DNA from: Pyrrhoderma lamaoense
Lineage: Eukaryota; Basidiomycota; Agaricomycetes; Hymenochaetales; Hymenochaetaceae
Length of the DNA stretch: 64,000 nt
Reading direction: 5' to 3'
NCBI GenBank assembly: GCA_002794735.1
Contig: NBAZ01000006.1
Span: 620,001-684,000 of the forward strand
Below the pieces are notes generated by a model. It saw nothing but the letters and a program-made list of their open reading frames with translations. It did no database searches and was not told the origin of the DNA. Position 1 is the first letter of the stretch. Each line of letters opens with the position of its first letter. Position numbers and translations under genes: made by a program. Below, piece after piece: positions 1 through 12,521 of the stretch.

Positions 1-177
1 TTGAGGTTAGAGACCAGTGTCTTGATAAAAGCCAGTGTATTCATGATTACTTAAAGAGATCATAGTATGGAAGGAGTAAAACTCGATTATAGCTCGCTGT
101 ATAGATGTATAGTACGTATTACCTGAATGAAAGTGTAGATAAAAGAAAAAAATGTGACCAGATAAGATAGAATTCTA

Positions 178-1725
178 TCATTTCTTTTGAAATTTCAGCC
201 AGCTTGCAAATCTCCTTTTTGAACCCCCAGTGACATTATCCCTTTTCAATAAGGGCGCTCTCTCATCGATAATTGCACGCGCTAGCTCTTCAGTAGAGAG
301 AGATGTTTGCTCCTCACTATTCTCCGCCTCTCGAGGGGAATCATGATAGGGAGTATTACTAGGCTCTGTATCCTCGGAAACGGGACGTATGGGATGACCA
401 AAGTCATCGATGTTAAGACGACGTTGTCGGATTTTCCAAGCGATGCATATCACCAAAAGTATCGCTTGCATTATACCCGAGACGGCAAACATAATCCAGC
501 CTATTCATGTTTTAGTACCAAATTGAGCTTCCCAGGCTTTGCCGATAACTTACTGGTCCAATCTGTGCCGGGCCTAGGAAGGATAATAAAGTTCAAATTT
601 GCTTAACAAAGTATGTTACATTCGGGGGAAATGAAAAATATACCTCATTGCGATAGAGACAACCATCAGAGCGGCACCAGGGCTTTGAATGATCATCATC
701 GGAATACTGAGTGCCCCAACGAGCTTGAGCCTGTAAGTATGCACGAGCTGGGGACAATACTGGATTGCTGCAAGTGCGGCAGAGGTGAGGCCAAGGAAGG
801 TCGCCCATGCAGCAACTCGTGGGTGAGATGCAGGACCAGCAGGCAAATCAGCCTTTGTTGATACCACGAGTGTGAATGTCACAATAGCACAAAATAATCT
901 ATAATGAAAGGCACCAATCAATGTCAAAGAATTGTTCGACTTTCGAAAAGGAACCATACAAGTGTAAGTACAGATAAACTCACAGGTGTAGTATTATAGC
1001 CCAAGTAAGAACCACAGAAACATGCCAGTGTCCTGTCTTCACATTCGTCTTTACATGTGTTATGCCCTGTGATTCGTGGGTGTCCACGGCAACTAGCTCG
1101 TATTTCAGGTGAGGAGGATAATACATTATAAAGAAAACCACGCTGAGTATAAGTCAGTCATACGAGCGATAGAGTAAGACCCGTATCAAGTAACGCACAT
1201 CATAAAGAAAAGGAACCATTGTAAGGTGACTTGGACTAGACCTCCAAGGGACTCAATACAACTACCCGTGCTCTTCAAAACAAAGCAATCAGTAAGAGTG
1301 GGTTATAGATCATTTGTGGCGTACAATATATCTACAGCACCGCACTATCCCCCATTGCATCGTCCACCTAGTTTTATAATTCTGAATATCTATCTTTAGA
1401 AAAACGTATCTGGCCCAACTCACATATTCAGACATCCCGCAGCGGAAGATGTTGCACCAAGGAATAAGAACCAAGGGCTGAACCCCTCGGACGACCCCTT
1501 GTTGATGATCTTGAAGTGCTGAGATGGAGTTTAAGCCCCTCATGATCTAGCCTATAGTAGTCCCGATAACACATACCTGTGGAACATAGGACGCAATGAG
1601 ACCTCCTATAAGCCCGACTGTAAGCAAGGATCCCCAGAGGTCATGGTGCTAACAAAACATGTTAAGTTTCAAGATGCAGAAGTTTGAGGTCCATATCTTC
1701 TTACTGGTTCACAAGTGTCTGTCAT
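178..1725 (-). CDS. PQ-loop repeat membrane protein, spliced
   Basis: Spliced gene encoding a multi-span membrane protein of the PQ-loop family, whose members are mostly lysosome/vacuole or Golgi transporters or trafficking proteins. Two PQ motifs are visible after splicing: IASYVPQHFK near the N-terminus and AIQYCPQLVH in the later repeat, each followed by a hydrophobic helix. The start is taken at 1723-1725, opening a 21-nt first exon (MTDTCEP) that joins in frame to HHDLWGSLLTVGL. Later exons read GFSPWFLFLGATSSAAG, then LGGLVQVTLQWFLFF, then the second PQ repeat. A 20-nt exon lies at 554-573. The C-terminal tail after the last helix is hydrophilic and ends KFQKK. Some middle exon borders (about 1180-1420) are approximate. 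Family assignment is firm; substrate and organelle are unknown. Confidence 0.8.
554..573 (-). other. 20-nt internal micro-exon of the PQ-loop gene
   Basis: Reading the minus strand, the upstream exon ends ATG AG, a CCTAG acceptor precedes this 20-nt block, and a GTAAGT donor follows it. Joining gives RPGTDWTSWIMF in one open frame. Without the block the frame is lost. Confidence 0.7.
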
Positions 1726-3299
1726 GGATGAAAAGAATGAGTACTCAAAGTGGTCTGTTCAGCTCAGATTGGGGACACGCCTAATGAAACCCCGTGCCGG
1801 TTCTCACGACGACAGTACATGTACTTATCACTTATCTGATAACACTACACGCGGAACTAACCACTGTGACACGATAGAAGCTTACACACTAAAACACACT
1901 GAATCTGAACCGTCCATCACAACACGTCTTGACCACTATATCTCAAGAAGTAAGTATGCTTAAGTTGCCAATAAAGGGGTTGCAAGGTTGATGGGTGTAC
2001 AATTCGGCCCATACTCTTAACACGTTTTCTCGCTTTAAATCTAAACACTTCTCACGATCGTTTTAGTACGTCTTCTGCTTTATATCGACAATATGTGATT
2101 TACCTTATAGTAAACTAAGTTTGCTTTGCATTTCGCAAAGTATCCTTAGGGTTGAATACAATTCTCATACCATTTTTTATCTTTAATATATAATCCAACA
2201 AAAATATATTCATTGCTCACAAACGATAGCCACAAAAATCGCATATTAGTAGCTCATAGGCCTTGCTCTATTTCATCTAGTATATTCTATGCTTGTGTAT
2301 CGGTCAGCTTGAACTATTCATCTCTTTTTGTCGTTTTTTACCATTTATATTTTGGTTATCTGAGTAAGCAAAGTAAAAATTCATTAAGAGAAATCAGGAA
2401 AAGTCCCTACTGTTTTGCTATTGTAACGTGGAACTACACATGAATCATCTTTATTATTTTTTTTTGTTCAATTACGGCAATTCGCGGTAAATCATTTCTG
2501 ATACAAAACAATGTATCATCCGACATTGATAGCACTTTTACGGGCGCAAATATTTATTATTAGCTAGTTACCCTGCAAAGTAACCAGTGTGGCTACACTA
2601 TAAGTTCAATGAGCATCAAATAAATGACGCATTATCTGGTGACAGCGCGGAAATCCCCGAACAAACCAAAAAAAGTAGCCTTGCTGTTAAATAGGAATGA
2701 CTTACTATCATTATTACTCATGAGTTTCTAACAGCTGACATTTCATGACCGTTTTTCTGAATTGTAAGAGAAACAAGCTAAAGGAACCCTTCATATTAGG
2801 GACGTTGCTTGAAAACTGAAAATATGGTATCGTAAATGTCTGTTACTCACCGTAAGAAGCTCATAGTAGTACTAGTTACGGACGAGATCAGCCCTAAATA
2901 CACGAAGAAATATGAAGATATCATCTAAAAACGGGTTTTCTTTCGACTGAGAAATCAGTTTTATCAAGCTTCGATAGACACTTGTAAAGAGGTACTATTT
3001 CATGCTTAAGCACCAGGTGTGAAATTATAGATGCAAAGACTGTTTTTGAGGATTAACATAGTATTTTTATCCCAAGGCAGTTCAAAAAGCAGCTTAGAGT
3101 TTCGTCTTCACATTGTTGCCGGGAAGGACCCGAGCGATTACAAGGCATTATCTCCTTCTCTTCCTTTCAACTGTTAGATAGTTATTCTCGCCTACAAGCA
3201 ATGATGTATACATCCATGTATGCATTTTTCCGTGATCTGCATATACCCAGAAACTTACTCCTTTATAGGTACCAATACAATCTATTTCAAAGTTTCCAA
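1726..3299. other. Intergenic region without recognisable gene
   Basis: AT-rich sequence between the PQ-loop gene 5' end and the GAR transformylase 3' end. The short open frames in it have no domain-like composition. No repeat or RNA gene was recognised. Confidence 0.5.
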
Positions 3300-4066
3300 T
3301 CAAGTCGCATGTGAAATTTCCTTCAGAACCATTCCAGTAGCTTGTACGATAGTTTCCCACTCCGTCTTGTGTAGCCTCTCCTCATATACTTCTAATGGCT
3401 CGCCCTTTGCAAGTGGGACTTCCCGTACGATGATCGGCTCACCACGGTCCACTTCTTTTATCACTCTATGTACCATAATTCCAACTTTATCAACTTCTCC
3501 CTTCTGAAATGCTTCATATCCTCGCTCAATGGCATGAGCGCCGTCAAAGGCTCCCGGAAGAGCTGGATGCAAATTGATGACAGGAATGGATCTGCTCTTT
3601 TGAGATGTTCCATCATCTGCACCTTCACTAACAGTCATAAGATCAAGAAATCCTTCTCCGAGAACATGCATCCACCCGGCCAAGACAACCAAGTCTGGTC
3701 TCTCCTGAAGCACCATTTTCGCTATTTCTTCATCATAGTCCCTCCTTGTCTTTCCAGGATTCGCTTTCAAGTACGGCTGTAACGCGAGGTATCCTGTTGG
3801 AATTGGAGGGTTCGCATTCGCCGCGCGAACCAGTCCATATGCTGCTTTCCTATTCGAAATAACCCGGACTATCTCGCAATTGGGCAGTGCGGGCGTATTT
3901 TGTGCATCAATCAGTGCTTGTAGATTGCTCCCTATGATGTGCGTTCCGGACGCATTATTATTTATTATCAGGAGGGTTGTATGGTAGATGTGGACTGGAA
4001 CCGAGCACCTGAACCAGAGATGAGCACCACCAGCCTTCGTTTTGACGGTATTGTAGTATCAGACAT
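3300..4066 (-). CDS. ADE8: Phosphoribosylglycinamide formyltransferase (GAR transformylase)
   Basis: Transfers a formyl group from 10-formyl-THF to GAR, the third step of de novo purine synthesis, in the cytosol. Two exons (4009-4066 and 3300-3931) encode 229 residues, the usual size for the stand-alone fungal enzyme. Splicing across a 77-bp intron rebuilds the N-terminal nucleotide loop LISGSGSNLQAL. The catalytic Asn/His lie in INLHPALPGAFDG and the catalytic Asp in the VIKEVDRGEPI segment. The intron donor reads GTGCTC, which is not the common GTRNGT form, but the acceptor is ATAG and the frame is exact. The start MSDTTIPSK is the only in-frame ATG before the loop. Confidence 0.95.
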
Positions 4067-4541
4067 GGTGAAGTTTTGTTATGCGATTATCATTATTGTT
4101 AGCCGCTGAACTAAAATTATAGTTCAAACCTTTCTTCTCACGAATACAAGTTTTTTTTTATCACGTAATATGTATATAATGTGCTACTCCCTCAAAGTCC
4201 ATCTATATGTTTCTATGTACTGTGGTACAAATACAACCAGTGATAGTAATACAAACTACGCAAAGTATCCCAGTGAGTTTCAAAAGAAAATAAATCAAAA
4301 TGTAAGGATAGATCAATATAATGGAACTTTACGTTGAAACGAATGTTGGAATAAGTTATTCAAAATGAAGGATAGGACCTAGTCCGATAAAGTACTTGAA
4401 GAGGTAAAGATTGATCACGAAGTAATGAGCGGGTTATTTTAGATAAACTAAGTTTAGAAACGTAAATTTGCAATTATTGCATTAGTCTATTAGTTGTTCC
4501 AATTAGTCACCTAGAACAGATAGGCAGAAAAGCTTCACGAC
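4067..4541. other. Intergenic region, GAR transformylase promoter side
   Basis: About 475 bp of AT-rich DNA between the start of GAR transformylase and the 3' end of the coiled-coil gene. No gene or clear regulatory motif was seen. Confidence 0.4.
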
Positions 4542-7500
4542 TCACATCATCCTCGCGGGCTCTTTCTGGGGAGGTATGTTACTTGAAGGGAGCGAACCAG
4601 AGCGCATTCTTAGCGGCTGTTCGGGTACAGTGAGTCTACAATTAGCTCCTTGTCTCGCCACCTTTTGAAAGGCATTGTTGTTTGAATGATAGACAGCGGA
4701 ATGAGGACGACCGGGAGAAGTGGGACGTTCAGAGGAGTTAACTCCAAGGAGGTCGTATACAGCATGATAAAGGCCTTCCGAAGTTGACAAACCAGAGGGG
4801 ATACCTATTCAAAGACGAGTATTAGCAACCATTTGAGAGTAGGCACCAGCATAACATACCTGGAGAGGGGCCACATTGTAGCCTAGGAGTACATGAGTCA
4901 CTTGATATAGACAAAAAGGTACCTCCATTGGAACCTTCCAAAGTTGGCATCGGCGGAACGGGGGGGATACTTTCAAGACCGAAGATTATACGTCCACTCG
5001 CCGAGTGGTGTGCATGGAAGCTCGAGATGGATGACCGGAGGCTCGTTCTCCGAGCACTTCCCTTCCTTGCAAGACTTACACTCACTCGACTCGAACGTCG
5101 ACTACTAGCTACAGACTTCACTGCACGCACGGATGATATAGGAGATTCTTCATGCATTGCATCAAGTTCTTGCTCCAGTTCCTCTGCCTTCTTCCATGCT
5201 TCATCACGTTCTTCGTACAGATTTGCAAGTTCCACTTGCAGTTCACGTGTCGCAGCTGTCTGTTTTATGAGACTAGTGTTCAGCTTCCTTAAGGCCATTG
5301 CGAGAGCACTTGATTGATGCACATCCTTCAAATGAGTGATTTGGGTGATCTGATCATCGATACCATGTAGTTCTTCAGTGAGCCTATCGCATGCCACGGC
5401 TAACTCAGCCAGTTCCTCTGCGTCGCGGATAACGGACTCAGTACCCGATCTCGGACTACCAGGAGATATTGATACAAGTCTTTGTAGAATAGCTTGCCGT
5501 CTTCGGACTAAGACCTTATAGTCCTTTTGAACATCTGCACGTCGCATCTGTAGCCTTTCCAAAGCTATTGGGATTTCCTTGTCTATCACATCTTGTGAAA
5601 GTAACCGGATAGCCGTTGGTTGTGCAGATTGCTCTATAGCAAATTTAACGATATCCTGTAACTGGCATGAGCTCATTGTCCATTTCGCGGCGTCCAGGGT
5701 CAGTCCACGCCAAGCTATAGGAGAAGTTTTGAACGTCGGAGTGGGGGCACTCAGTGCACTTGAGCTCGTATTCGGTGAAGCTTCTTTAGCAGAACCTGCT
5801 TTCTCCGGAGTAATGATCCCACTAACATGATCTAAACCCACTTTTCCCTCACTCACAGTCCTACGAGTAGCATATACTAAAGAGGTTGTAATCCCACTAA
5901 AACGACTACTAGATGTAGTGCTTAATTTCCGGGGGCCATAAGGAAGAGGGGGGCGAATAAGGACAGTCCTTCTTCGCGGAGCGGGCGCCGGGGCCAGAAG
6001 GGGTGGGGTGGGAGGACCCTTTTCTAAGGCAACTTGGATTGATGGCGGCGTGCTCGTTACAAGAGAGACATTAGGAGGCTCGAATGGGGATATTGGAGGA
6101 CTACTAACCACGGAGGAAGGAGAAATGGGACATGTGAGTCTAAGTTCAAGTTTTAAAGTATCCCTCGGGTTAGTATATTCAACCCCGGATGTATTTCTAT
6201 TGCCATGTAGAATTGGAGATGAAGGCATCTTTGGCGTTTCTGGAATTGTTATTGGCCTATGAGGCGAGTTGAGGGTTAAGTTCCTCCGGGTACTCGAAGC
6301 TAAACGAGTAAACCTCAATCCAGCTACAGTCGAATTTGCACGCGTCAAGATACCCTCCCTACCACTCAAAGGAAGAGAGGCTTCCATGAAGTCCGGTGAG
6401 AAGAGAACGGGAGTCTCCGGGAATGTTTGTTCAGTATGAGATACGAGATGGTTGCCATGTTTAGGACTTAAACAAGCGCCTCCCTTGTCTGTGACTGCAT
6501 CCCTATTACAATTTTCGTCCCCATAGATTTCATCGTCGCCATTTGTTGGCTGGTAGCGTGGATCACGGTGAGGTTGGATAACTATGGGACTTGGGGTACT
6601 CGCTGATCGCTTTCTACCTCTAGACGAGATAGATGCAACTATATGACCATTCGGTATGAGTATATCCAGGAGATCCGGAGAACGAGTCGATGGGGTGGTC
6701 GCAGAAGCAGAACTCGGGGAAAGTCCTGGGTTTGTAGTTATAGGACAAGCATTACTTACGGAAAGTAGTGATAGAGTAGGTTTTCTTTTCTCCGGGTCTT
6801 CATTAGAGGTAGATATCTCAGAACTAGTAGCGTCAGCGTTTAACATCCTGATGCTTCGATTATCACCTATAGGGAGGCGTGTGATAGGTATTATGGGGCC
6901 GTCTCTCACGATGCTCTCCCGGATAACTGGAACGTTGCTTTTTGGCGCCAACATCGCTAAAGGGACAGCTAGAAGAAAATAAAAATGAGAAAATGGTCAC
7001 TAGGCAATAAGACAAGTGAACATAACGTACGCTTATTTCGGGAAATCACTCGTGGTGATCCAGCAGAACTGGAAATTGAGGAATTGGAGTCACTCCTATT
7101 ATGGAGTACCAAGCGCTCTTCTGGAGGCGGGAACTGATACTTCATTTGAGTTTCATTCACGGAAGTATTGGGGGACGACCTCGAGAGACGATGAACCTCG
7201 TCATAGGTTCCTTTCCGTTCTTTGATATCGACATCAGCTTGTAGTGACTGACTCTCATCGGATTGGTCTAGCTTCGGTTTCATAAAAGAAGTAACTTCAT
7301 CACCGAAAACGCTACCTTTCCTTCTACTACTACCGTGCCTTCTAGGTGAGGAAATCGAAGAACTCGAAACATAATTTTGGAGCTGGGAGTCTTCGAAAAG
7401 AGAATCATAACTTGTCTTCTCCTTCACCCATTCCGTTTTTCCGTTCTTTCTGTTCGTAAAATTCCCGGGACTTGCTTGTATTGATCTCAAATCGGGAGAT

Positions 7501-8405
7501 TGAGTATATTTACTATACTTTGAGGGTGAAGATAGTGCGGATACGCTCGTAAATGGGCTACCAAGTATCTTTTCTTCTCCTTTCCCTTTTACCCTTGATT
7601 TATCCCCAGTTGATATGGAACCAGAATCCGGTGTTGAGTAGATTGAACTTGACGCAGGGGGAGACAGTGATGCACTGGTCTGCTCAGCATCACCTTCTGT
7701 TATGCGAGAGATTCGATGGAGCTGTATAGATGCTTGTGTAGAGCTATTCATAAAGCCATCAGTTGGTACGTTTCGCAGATTGATTCTTCTTAGGGAAGCG
7801 TTTGGCAAAGGCGGTGCCGATAAGCTTTCCTTAACAGCTTTCTCCTCATAATTGTATTTCGGATCCTCAGTGACTTCAGTTCCTGGGTGTCTGATCAAAA
7901 AAACAGATGGCTTGATTGGCGCTGGCACAGTAGACGTTGTTTGTTCATTGGAGATGTCCTTATCTGATTCTCGAGTACCTCGTTTGCGTTTGGAAGAATT
8001 CGAGGAGTTTTTCCGCGACAGTGGTAATGATGTAAAACAAGTATCAACAATATCCCAGAGACCATCTCTCGGGAGAGTTGCAGAGTCTTGTCGCAATGGA
8101 CGATTTGACCCTGAACTGGTTCCCACACCTATATCGGAAACATCATTTCCGAAAGCAGTAGCGCGAGCAGAGAATGAGAATGATTTAGTGATAACTTCCC
8201 GCGCGGCAGAAATTCCAGACACAGGCGAAGCTTCAGAGTCAGATGCCCAAGCCCAGCTCGCCGACACACGTTGCCCTGAGTGCGGTGTGAGTGAACGTGA
8301 ACGACGAACTCGAGTGCGGCTAGATCGCTTCTGGATCTGAGTCGGAACTATTCTCACTGGCGTCGAGGGTATCTGCAGGGGAGTTACAGTCGGGAGCGGA
8401 CCCAT
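4542..8405 (-). CDS. Large Ser/Pro-rich protein with coiled coil, function unknown
   Basis: Three exons (7031-8405, 4860-6968, 4542-4804) join in frame to 1,248 residues. The first intron (62 bp) starts GTACGT and ends CTTCTAG; the second (55 bp) starts GTATGT. Thus two long adjacent open frames are one gene. The N-terminal two thirds are Ser/Thr/Pro-rich and probably disordered, with many SP/TP sites and basic patches such as RRHGSSRRKGS. A predicted coiled coil runs from about IALERLQMRRADVQKDY through ELANLYEERDEAWKKAEELE, followed by a basic Ser/Arg stretch and a short C-terminal region. I recognise no enzymatic domain. A scaffold or cytoskeleton/cell-cycle role would fit the composition but is only a guess. 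Confidence 0.75.
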
Positions 8406-8551
8406 ACGCCGTGAGCGGTCGAATAAAGCTCTCTAAGAGTTATTGTCAGAAATTAGAGAATACTTTGCTTATCAAAAACTTTACATTTTCTTGAGGGCTC
8501 CCACTTAAGATCGAATTCGATCTTGATGCCTAAAATTAAGTCATTCAGTCA

Positions 8552-9184
8552 TTAAGTCCGCACGACAATACTATCAAGAGCTCGTTGGAGAAGGTGAGAA
8601 AAAGCCGCCGTTACAGCGTATACAAAGACGTTATTGCGGCTATCGCCCATCAGTGGTTTGAACTTTGAACTGAAATTTCTATATGAGGATCTCAAGAGTG
8701 AGAACGCACAATCTGGCAATATTACCAGCAGTGCAAGAATAGTACAAGAGCAATAGTCACAGGAACGCGGAAACTGATTGGTGAAAGTGCTTACTTGTGA
8801 AGGCGATTGGCCAAATGCATAATTTTCAGGTGAGCTACTCACATTATTTTGCAAATATTCTTTAGGGAGAGACTTCTGCAAAGGATCAAGTCCTAGATCC
8901 AGGTCGATCTCGGGTAGATGCTGACCTCTTTCAGATAGTACACTCGAGTTGAGATTGTTCGATGCTGGGATTGCATTCTGCACCGGGGCTCTAACTTGCG
9001 TGTATGAAGGCTGGTCAACAATCTTCCCAATATCCCCCGGTGACGCGAAGGACATGGAATCACGAGAGACACGTCTCCCATTGTGTCTCCCTCTTGTGTT
9101 GAAAGGAGTTTTCTGTGAATGTTTGCCCGAACCAGAGCGGCGGACCCGATTTTTACGACCTCCCATACTGATGAATGAAAGCAT
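8552..9184 (-). CDS. Small basic protein of unknown function, 3' end uncertain
   Basis: An open frame from an ATG at 9184 begins MLSFISMGGRKNRVRRSGSG and is basic then Ser/Asn-rich, with no recognised domain. The frame is open further upstream, but that part includes the TA microsatellite at 9239-9256 and is probably 5' UTR. A possible 82-bp intron (GTAAGC...GCCAG, around 8715-8796) would end the protein shortly after SPSQ; unspliced, it continues to 8552 with a more hydrophobic tail. Existence as a gene is moderately supported by length and lack of stops only. Confidence 0.4.
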   Translation of the reverse strand: MLSFISMGGRKNRVRRSGSGKHSQKTPFNTRGRHNGRRVSRDSMSFASPGDIGKIVDQPSYTQVRAPVQNAIPASNNLNSSVLSERGQHLPEIDLDLGLDPLQKSLPKEYLQNNVSSSPENYAFGQSPSQVSTFTNQFPRSCDYCSCTILALLVILPDCAFSLLRSSYRNFSSKFKPLMGDSRNNVFVYAVTAAFSHLLQRALDSIVVRT

Positions 9185-9238
9185 CTTAGAGCCGGGTGGG
9201 AGGCAGGAAAGGCTAGCTAGCGCCAGATTGTCAAGTAG

Positions 9239-9256
9239 TATATATATATATATATA
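9239..9256. repeat. TA dinucleotide microsatellite
   Basis: A short uninterrupted run of alternating T and A upstream of the small gene ending at 9184. Confidence 0.8.
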
Positions 9257-12200
9257 ACGTCTGTGACAGCAAGATTTGGATATCGGTGGGACTCCGGGGT
9301 CGGTTGCCTTGTGGGTTAGCAACGACTGACCCGGCAGAAGTGGTGAGAGTAGAAATAGGAGTAGTGACGAACCTGTAGCGACGGGGCATCTGGATATGAT
9401 GTAGAAGTAGAACATCTGTGTTGCTGATGTGTCTACCATTATGGCACACACACATATGATCGAAGAGAAGCGATGCAGACTCGAATCAGTATGACTTTTC
9501 AAGCGCCGCTTTTGGATTGGGTTAATGCGCGGATCACGCCCGACCGTAAGCCTTAAAAATACCAGTCGCAGGTTGGTTCCAGGCGATTTCAGTTGGTTAA
9601 GGTTTCCAGCATAGAGCTTGGGAAAATCTTCAAGATTTGATAAGTCGGCTCCTAACTGAGACGCTGAACGGACTGGAAGATAGAAAGAGCATTAGTAGCA
9701 ATGTTTTTATTGACACAACAATAATAAATACTGATTGCATACGTCTATCTGACTTGGACACACTTTTCTGTGTCTCAGATTATATTTCACATTAGCACGC
9801 AAGAAGCAATTTCACTGCCGTTAGAGATGGGAACGTTTTGAACATGAGTGGATGGAAGTGATGTAGACCCTTGATCAATGATCATCAGGGAGTTGCCTGA
9901 ATAGGCACATATGAACCTTCGATTATTTCACGTCAGTCAGAACATAGCTTTAACCAAGAACAACAGATGAAATGGTATTTCGGCTTTTCATCGTGGTACC
10001 AATGAGTGAAGTTCGACTAACTCCTTATTTCGTTTAGATATTGGCACCAACAAAAAGGTGCTTTGTTTATAAAAGGTAAACTGGATAGCCCTTTCAACAT
10101 TCTCTACACTTCCAAGAGATGTATTTTTTTCATTAAGGCATTAAGGAATCGAGGGACGTACATATGACAACTTGAAGGTATAGAGAACAAGGCCTGCCAG
10201 TCGAGTACTTCCATGATCATAGCGCACTTTCCCTTTGTTGCAAGGCACGTCGCCATTAGTATTACACAGCCACGATGCCTTCTGTTTTCACTTGGGCTTC
10301 ATTACCGTGAGCATGGCGTGCAGAAGGACTCATGATCCATTGATGAGGATGTCCTTCTTCAGATCTAACACTAGAGTTGCAAATATGTCTTGGATAATGC
10401 TGACCGGCATGTATAAACAACAAAGAGCACATGCCGGAAGAAAGTCATTATAATGCGCAGATATCAACTTTATAAATTCGCTTCATAATATGGACGGTGT
10501 ATATCAGTGGAACGGATCTCCTCTTGTCTATTGAGTACCAAGCTTAAAGCCGATCTCATGAGGGGCAATAAGCACTGAGAATATCGAGACTTGCCTGGGA
10601 CGATCTCTGGATTGCCTCTTCTAACAAACGAAGTAAAATGAACACCAGTGAAAATCGAGAACGCTTGTAGGAGCTGGAAGTTTTCATTCTCAACCGGAAC
10701 ACCGGAGTTTTGTGTGCGTCTATACACGTTACAGCGCTTTTATGTAGCGTTTATTTCCGAGGACCTATTCACATAGGTGAAAAAAGATAGCATCGGATTC
10801 GGGAAATTTTGTTTTTGTAAAAGGGGAGAGCTAGAGTCTCAGTCTGGATTTGTAGCCATACATCGATTCCCTTATACGGAAAAGCTCTACCTTATTTGGG
10901 TAAGTAGATCATACCACACAATTAATCCATGAGAAAATCATTTCCACATCGCTTACTTGTTTGACTGTTTTAAGTGTTTACCATAGCCTTACTGTCAGCA
11001 CGTGGCATTGCATTTCAGTATCAAGTAAAACTTGATACTCTTTGATTGAAATATTGTTACATGCCACTATATGCAGGCAGAATCTCCGCCTTCCCCATTG
11101 TAAAGATGGCCTGGGCCCCCAAAGCGTTTGTCTTTCACCAATCAACGATTTTTAGGCTTGTTTCTTGCTTATAAGCTGAGCAGCTACCATATACCATACC
11201 TTTACCCCTATGTCGTTCTTGAGTTTTGTAAAGAAGAGCAGGTTACCTAGCTTCATCTTTACTACACAAATTCCTTCTTGTCTTCTTAAAAGATCAATAA
11301 ACACATATAAGCTGGTCTCTTCTATCACATCCATGTGATAGCCTCCTAAGGGGCTCTGAAATCGTTGTCTGAAGTACGTCCGCATCTCTTAGCTGCGTCC
11401 TAGATAAGCAGCAAGTAACTAATCGTACCAGTAAACAGGTATTATTAACTACAAGTCGAAAAGAAACTAACTTTTACTGCCTCAGCTCAGGATAAACACG
11501 AGGCATCAATCGAAAGGTTCAATATTAGCACGACTACTATTCTACAAAGAGTTGTATTCTTTACTCCCACCCTACATCAAGTACAAAATGCGACATTTTT
11601 TCTGGTCTGAAGTTATAACTCTATATAGTGAAGTATACTTTTTTGAACCGGGTACCGAAGGAATTTTTCTACTAGTTTATTCTATGACTTGACAGATGCT
11701 TACTTACTATATGGAGGCAGTAAACACATTGATGCTGAATTACCTTTTCGGTTATCTAACTGCTCTCCTATGTTGCGATGATTTGTTGATCATCTTTCAT
11801 ATCAAATATTGTGAAAGGCGGAACATATTTCTAAGTATAACATATCTTACGAGAGCATTCTTTGAAAGCTATCATGATACTATAAGCTTATACCAGAGCA
11901 GGCATTCTTTACTTCAGAGGGCTTAAGCATCAATCACAGTGATATCGTTGTTATGCCTCGGCGGCGTGAGAATGGCCGTGCTACATCAAGTGAAATCAAC
12001 TATTCCCTAGTTCTTGGAACAGAAACCCTTAGTGGTTTTTGTAGTTTTTTCACTCCTTCCCATTGTTGTGATCTGTGCGATACGCCACTTTAGTGATATA
12101 ATTAACAAACTAGTTCCACATCAGTAGACACTAGCAGAGGAGGGTAAAATACATGCCAAAATGACCGATATGAAGACCGACAAAATCAATAAGTAAATAC

Positions 12201-12468
12201 GGTCACGTGATTAACATTTAGGGTCGACATCCGACACGTGCTACATGAGAATTGTAAATTACCAGCGTCGATCATACATTTTTACCTCAAGTTTCTGTTT
12301 AGAGCAGTACCACGCATTGAACGAGGAACACTACTTTTGCGCTGGAATCCAGATTGCAATCGAATAGTTGGAATCGGTATGTAAAATCTCTTCTATAACT
12401 CAACCCTACTGACAATATCTTGATTAACTTAATTTTGGTGTGATTTGGACGCATACAATGTTCTGATG
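9257..12468. other. Gene-poor region
   Basis: About 3.2 kb without a supported gene. Open frames are short, lack domain signatures and do not join through plausible introns into anything recognised. No tRNA fold or transposon ends were found by eye. Confidence 0.45.
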
Positions 12469-12475
12469 TGACTCA
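12469..12475 (+). promoter_or_regulatory. Candidate Gcn4/CPC1 binding site (TGACTCA)
   Basis: A perfect TGACTCA lies 47 bp before the ATG of threonine synthase. In fungi this is the general amino-acid-control element bound by Gcn4/Cpc1 bZIP factors, so placement before an amino-acid biosynthetic gene is meaningful. A 7-mer can occur by chance, so function is inferred. Confidence 0.5.
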
Positions 12476-12521
12476 TACTCAATTAACACTAGATAAGTTC
12501 ATCCTTTGAGAGAGGGAGAAA

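Noticed and set aside
6969..8405. Two separate genes at 4822-6954 and 6969-8405
   Set aside because: A consensus 62-bp intron joins the two frames exactly, so they are one gene.
9185..9502. In-frame upstream extension of the small gene at 8552-9184
   Set aside because: It reads through a TA microsatellite giving alternating Tyr/Ile and has no domain-like content; more likely 5' UTR.
10470..10727. Possible small gene on the minus strand in the gene-poor region
   Set aside because: No recognisable motif, no plausible start context and no adjoining exons.
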